Below, piece by piece: positions 61,684 through 64,000 of a DNA stretch of 64,000 bases. A program made the position numbers and the translations under genes. Numbering within the stretch: the stretch's first letter is position 1; each line of letters opens with the position of its first letter. The notes beneath the pieces are model-generated. The model worked only from the letters and a program-made list of their open reading frames with translations, ran no database searches and was not told the origin of the DNA. The stretch comes from Theropithecus gelada (Eukaryota > Chordata > Mammalia > Primates > Cercopithecidae), in the NCBI RefSeq assembly GCF_003255815.1, contig NC_037670.1, positions 64,638,307-64,702,306 on the forward strand, in the 5' to 3' direction.

Positions 61684-62190
61684 ACAGCTAACCCTTGAAC
61701 AATGCAGGGACTCGGAGCACCACACTGCACACAGTCAAAAATCTGTGTATAACTTCCAGCTCCCCCAAAGCTTACCTATTAATATTCTACTGTTGACTGG
61801 AGGCCTCACCAATAATGTAAACAGTCAGTTGACACCTCTTTTGTATGTTATATGCATTACAAACTGTATGCTTACAATGAGGCAAGCTAGAGAAAAAACT
61901 GTTATTTAAAAAGGCATAAAGAAGAGAAACTATATTTGCTATTGTCTAACTGAAAGTGGATCATCACAAAGGTCTTTATCCTTGTCATCTTCACGTTGAG
62001 TAGGCTGAGGAGGAGGAGGAGGAAGGGGAGAGCTGGTCTTGCTATCTCAAAGGTGGGTGAGGCAAGTCAGGCAGAGGAGATGGAAAGGTAGCAGACGAGG
62101 TAGACACACTGAGTGTTACTTGTATTGAAAACATTTGAATATAAGTAAGATCTGCAGGGTTCAAACCTGTGTTGTTCAAGAGTCAACTGT
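61684..62190. mobile_element. Tigger-type DNA transposon remnant
   Basis: The left end AGCTAACCCTTGAACAATGC and the reverse of the right end (AGTTGACTCTTGAACAACAC) are inverted repeats typical of Tigger elements. The interior GAGGAGGAGGAGG stretch and TTCACGTTGAGTAGGCTGAG agree. There is no transposase frame. Confidence 0.8.
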
Positions 62191-63870
62191 ATGTTAAAAA
62201 ACACTGTGCTTGCCTGAGCCAGACATCTGGGGATTCCCTTGGACACCCCCTCCTCTCTTATTCCCTATTGGGTTTGCATCTCCCTTTCCTCCTCACCCTC
62301 CTGGACCTCTCCTTGCCTCATCTTTTCTTAGTGCAGGAGCCCCCAGCTCTCCCCACGACTTGGGCTCACTCCAGTCCACCTCATTCTCCACCTGCAACTG
62401 GAGAGAGCGTGTTACCCACCATTGGGTGGCCACCGTAACCGGGTGCTCAGCACTCTCCAGAGGCCTCATGCCCATGGACAGCCTACAGAACAAAACCTAA
62501 AATCTTGCAAGGCTTAGGAAGCTTCTGTAATGTTGTCCAGCTTCTCCAGCCTGTCCTGTGCCTGCAAGAAGGAGGCCGGTGGACCCGCTAAGCTGCACAT
62601 GCTGTAACGTATTGCAGCCCACCCACTGCAGTCAACCCCAGGTCATCCTTACTCATCCTGTAGCCTGCTGCTCAATCATTACCTCTGCTATGACCCCTCA
62701 GCATACAAGCAGGGGCAGCTGACTCCCTGCACCCACTTCACACACACCCCAGTAGAGCTTATTCAGCTTCACTGTTTGCACCTGAGGTTTCTTTCTGAAC
62801 TCAAGGGGGTTGAGGGATAAAAGACAACAAATATGGTGCAGTATATACTGCTCAAGTGATGAGTGCACCAAAATCTCACAAATCACCACTAAAAAACTTA
62901 CTCATGTAACCAAATACCACCAGTACCCCAATAACTTATGGAAAATATACAAAAATAACAATTGAAAAAAATATCCAGTTATTCAACTCAAAGAATGCTT
63001 AATATACTACAGTGAACCAAACAGACTACGTCTCTGTAGTCAAGGGGTTTGCTATCTGGTGGAAAGCAACAGAAGACAAATACACAGAGGCTGTCATGAA
63101 ATGATAAATGTCTTAAATAAGAGCCAGAGAAATAGAGGGGACTCAGGAGGGTGAGCGGGAAGGCGTTCTGAACAGCATGCTCAGGAAGTCTGCTCTAAGA
63201 TGGTGTCTGAGAAGAGCCAGGATGGCAGTGAGGCAGGGTGCACGCCGAGCCCATCACAGCACAAATGCAGCGAAGGGCCTGTTCCGTGTGTTCAGGGAAC
63301 CACCATAAGACCAGTGCAGCTGGCACCACACAATGAAGGATCAGGTAAACCAAGATAGACTGACAGGGCCTTATAAATTTATAGTCCAAAGGAGGAGGGT
63401 TTTGAGGTGGAAGGGGGCACTCATAATAAATCTGAGACAATAGACACGAGAATGTAAATTACACAATTGTAGGCCTCCATATCTTTAGATTATACCCCGA
63501 GTGATGTGAGTCCTTGAAGGGCAGTGGGCAGAGAAGGGCCAGGACCTGGGTACATTTCTAAGGAGCACTCCATGTGGAGTGGTGAAAGCAGGGGACATCA
63601 GGACACTAGACAATGGTCTGGGGAGAACAGCTGGGGGTTGGGTTTGGGGGCAAGACAAGCTTTGCAAAAGTGAGCCAAAGAGGCTGGAGGAAACGGGAGA
63701 AGAAGCCGACAGCAGGCAGGAAGGCCAGCTACAGCCCTGGCATCTCTGCAGAGACGTGATGCAGGGTGATCTGCAACAGCAGGGATGGAGAAGCAAGCAA
63801 TGGCAGATGAAGAGGCCGAGCAAAAGGAAGGGTGGAATGGAGCATTCTCATTACAAATGTTTTGCTTGGG

Positions 63871-64000
63871 AGGGGCGGAGCAAGATGGCCGAATAGGAAC
63901 AGCTCCCGTCTCCAACTCCCAGCGCCAGCGACACAGAAGACCGGTGATTTCTGCATTTTCAACTGAGGTACTGGGTTCATCTCACTGGGGAGTGCCGGAG
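63871..64000 (+). mobile_element. 5' end of a second young L1, cut by window edge
   Basis: About 130 bases nearly identical to the first 130 bases of the L1 at 18585, including the YY1-type site. The visible differences are few (for example CCCGTC for CCAGTC near position 30, and CCGGAG for CTGGAC near the end). The exact first base is uncertain within 63868-63871. It has the same plus orientation, antisense to ABCA13. Having the true 5' end makes full length likely, but the rest is not in the window. Confidence 0.9.

Larger units (their letters stand above)
54472..64000 (-). other. ABCA13: ABCA13 intron, partial, at least 9.5 kb
   Basis: Sequence upstream (on the minus strand) of the Walker B exon. 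No Walker A exon (GxNGAGKTT type) is visible on the minus strand here, so it lies beyond the window. Apart from the MIR, L2, Tigger and L1 pieces listed separately, 54472-56880, 57010-57790, 57960-61680 and 62190-63870 show no structure I can name. Confidence 0.7.

Noticed and set aside
1..64000. CRISPR arrays, operons, ribosome binding sites or other bacterial or phage systems
   Set aside because: The window is primate intron. The direct repeats seen are microsatellites, Alus and target-site duplications.
1..64000. tRNA, snRNA or other small RNA genes
   Set aside because: No cloverleaf, internal box A/B outside Alus, or U-snRNA-like sequence was noticed by eye. A covariance-model search would be needed to exclude decayed copies.

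Overview
This is intronic primate DNA, most likely from an Old World monkey. Alu elements occur in every orientation, and L1 copies range from old, broken fragments to a young intact one. The young L1 (18585-24768) and the AluY at 53083-53383 look like the forms I know from macaques and baboons rather than the human forms. The species assignment is inference from remembered repeat families.

The only host gene I can support is a run of four ABCA13 exons on the minus strand, read from high to low coordinates: 54471-54275, 47200-47043, 45152-44922 and 29879-29774. All four are open, have canonical AG/GT borders and join in phase (230 codons and one base over). They cover the second half of the first nucleotide-binding domain (ABC signature LSGG, Walker B LDEP, H-loop THH) and the regulatory segment after it. 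The Walker A exon lies beyond the right edge and the next transmembrane exons lie beyond the left edge. Everything else is intron: over 29.7 kb on the left, then 15.0, 1.9 and 7.1 kb, and over 9.5 kb on the right.

Layout. 1-12.5 kb: Alus, an AT-rich block, a 0.5-kb-arm inverted duplication (7849-9720), a second inverted repeat (10850-12166) and MaLR sequence. 13-18 kb: an old plus-strand L1. 18.4-25.6 kb: an old minus-strand L1 split by a 6.2-kb L1 with intact ORF1 and ORF2 and 15-bp target-site duplications. 25.6-29.1 kb: further L1 remnants and two Alus. 29.8-45 kb: mostly quiet intron with an MSTA/THE1-type solo LTR (38102-38498), an L1 3' part, a simple-repeat block and an AluY. 45.9-46.7 kb: an Alu whose tail has expanded into a purine tract containing a 354-base assembly gap. 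48.6-51.2 kb: deeply nested repeats, with a 69-bp inverted copy that looks like a template switch between inverted Alus. 53-64 kb: AluY, the first ABCA13 exon, a long quiet intron, a Tigger-type DNA transposon, and the 5' end of a second young L1 running off the right edge.

I found no undescribed gene system. The most noteworthy items are the intact, possibly mobile L1 antisense to ABCA13, the template-switch scar at 51.1 kb, and the two inverted duplications in the left 12 kb. Repeat family names come from recognition by eye and are given only as finely as I trust.
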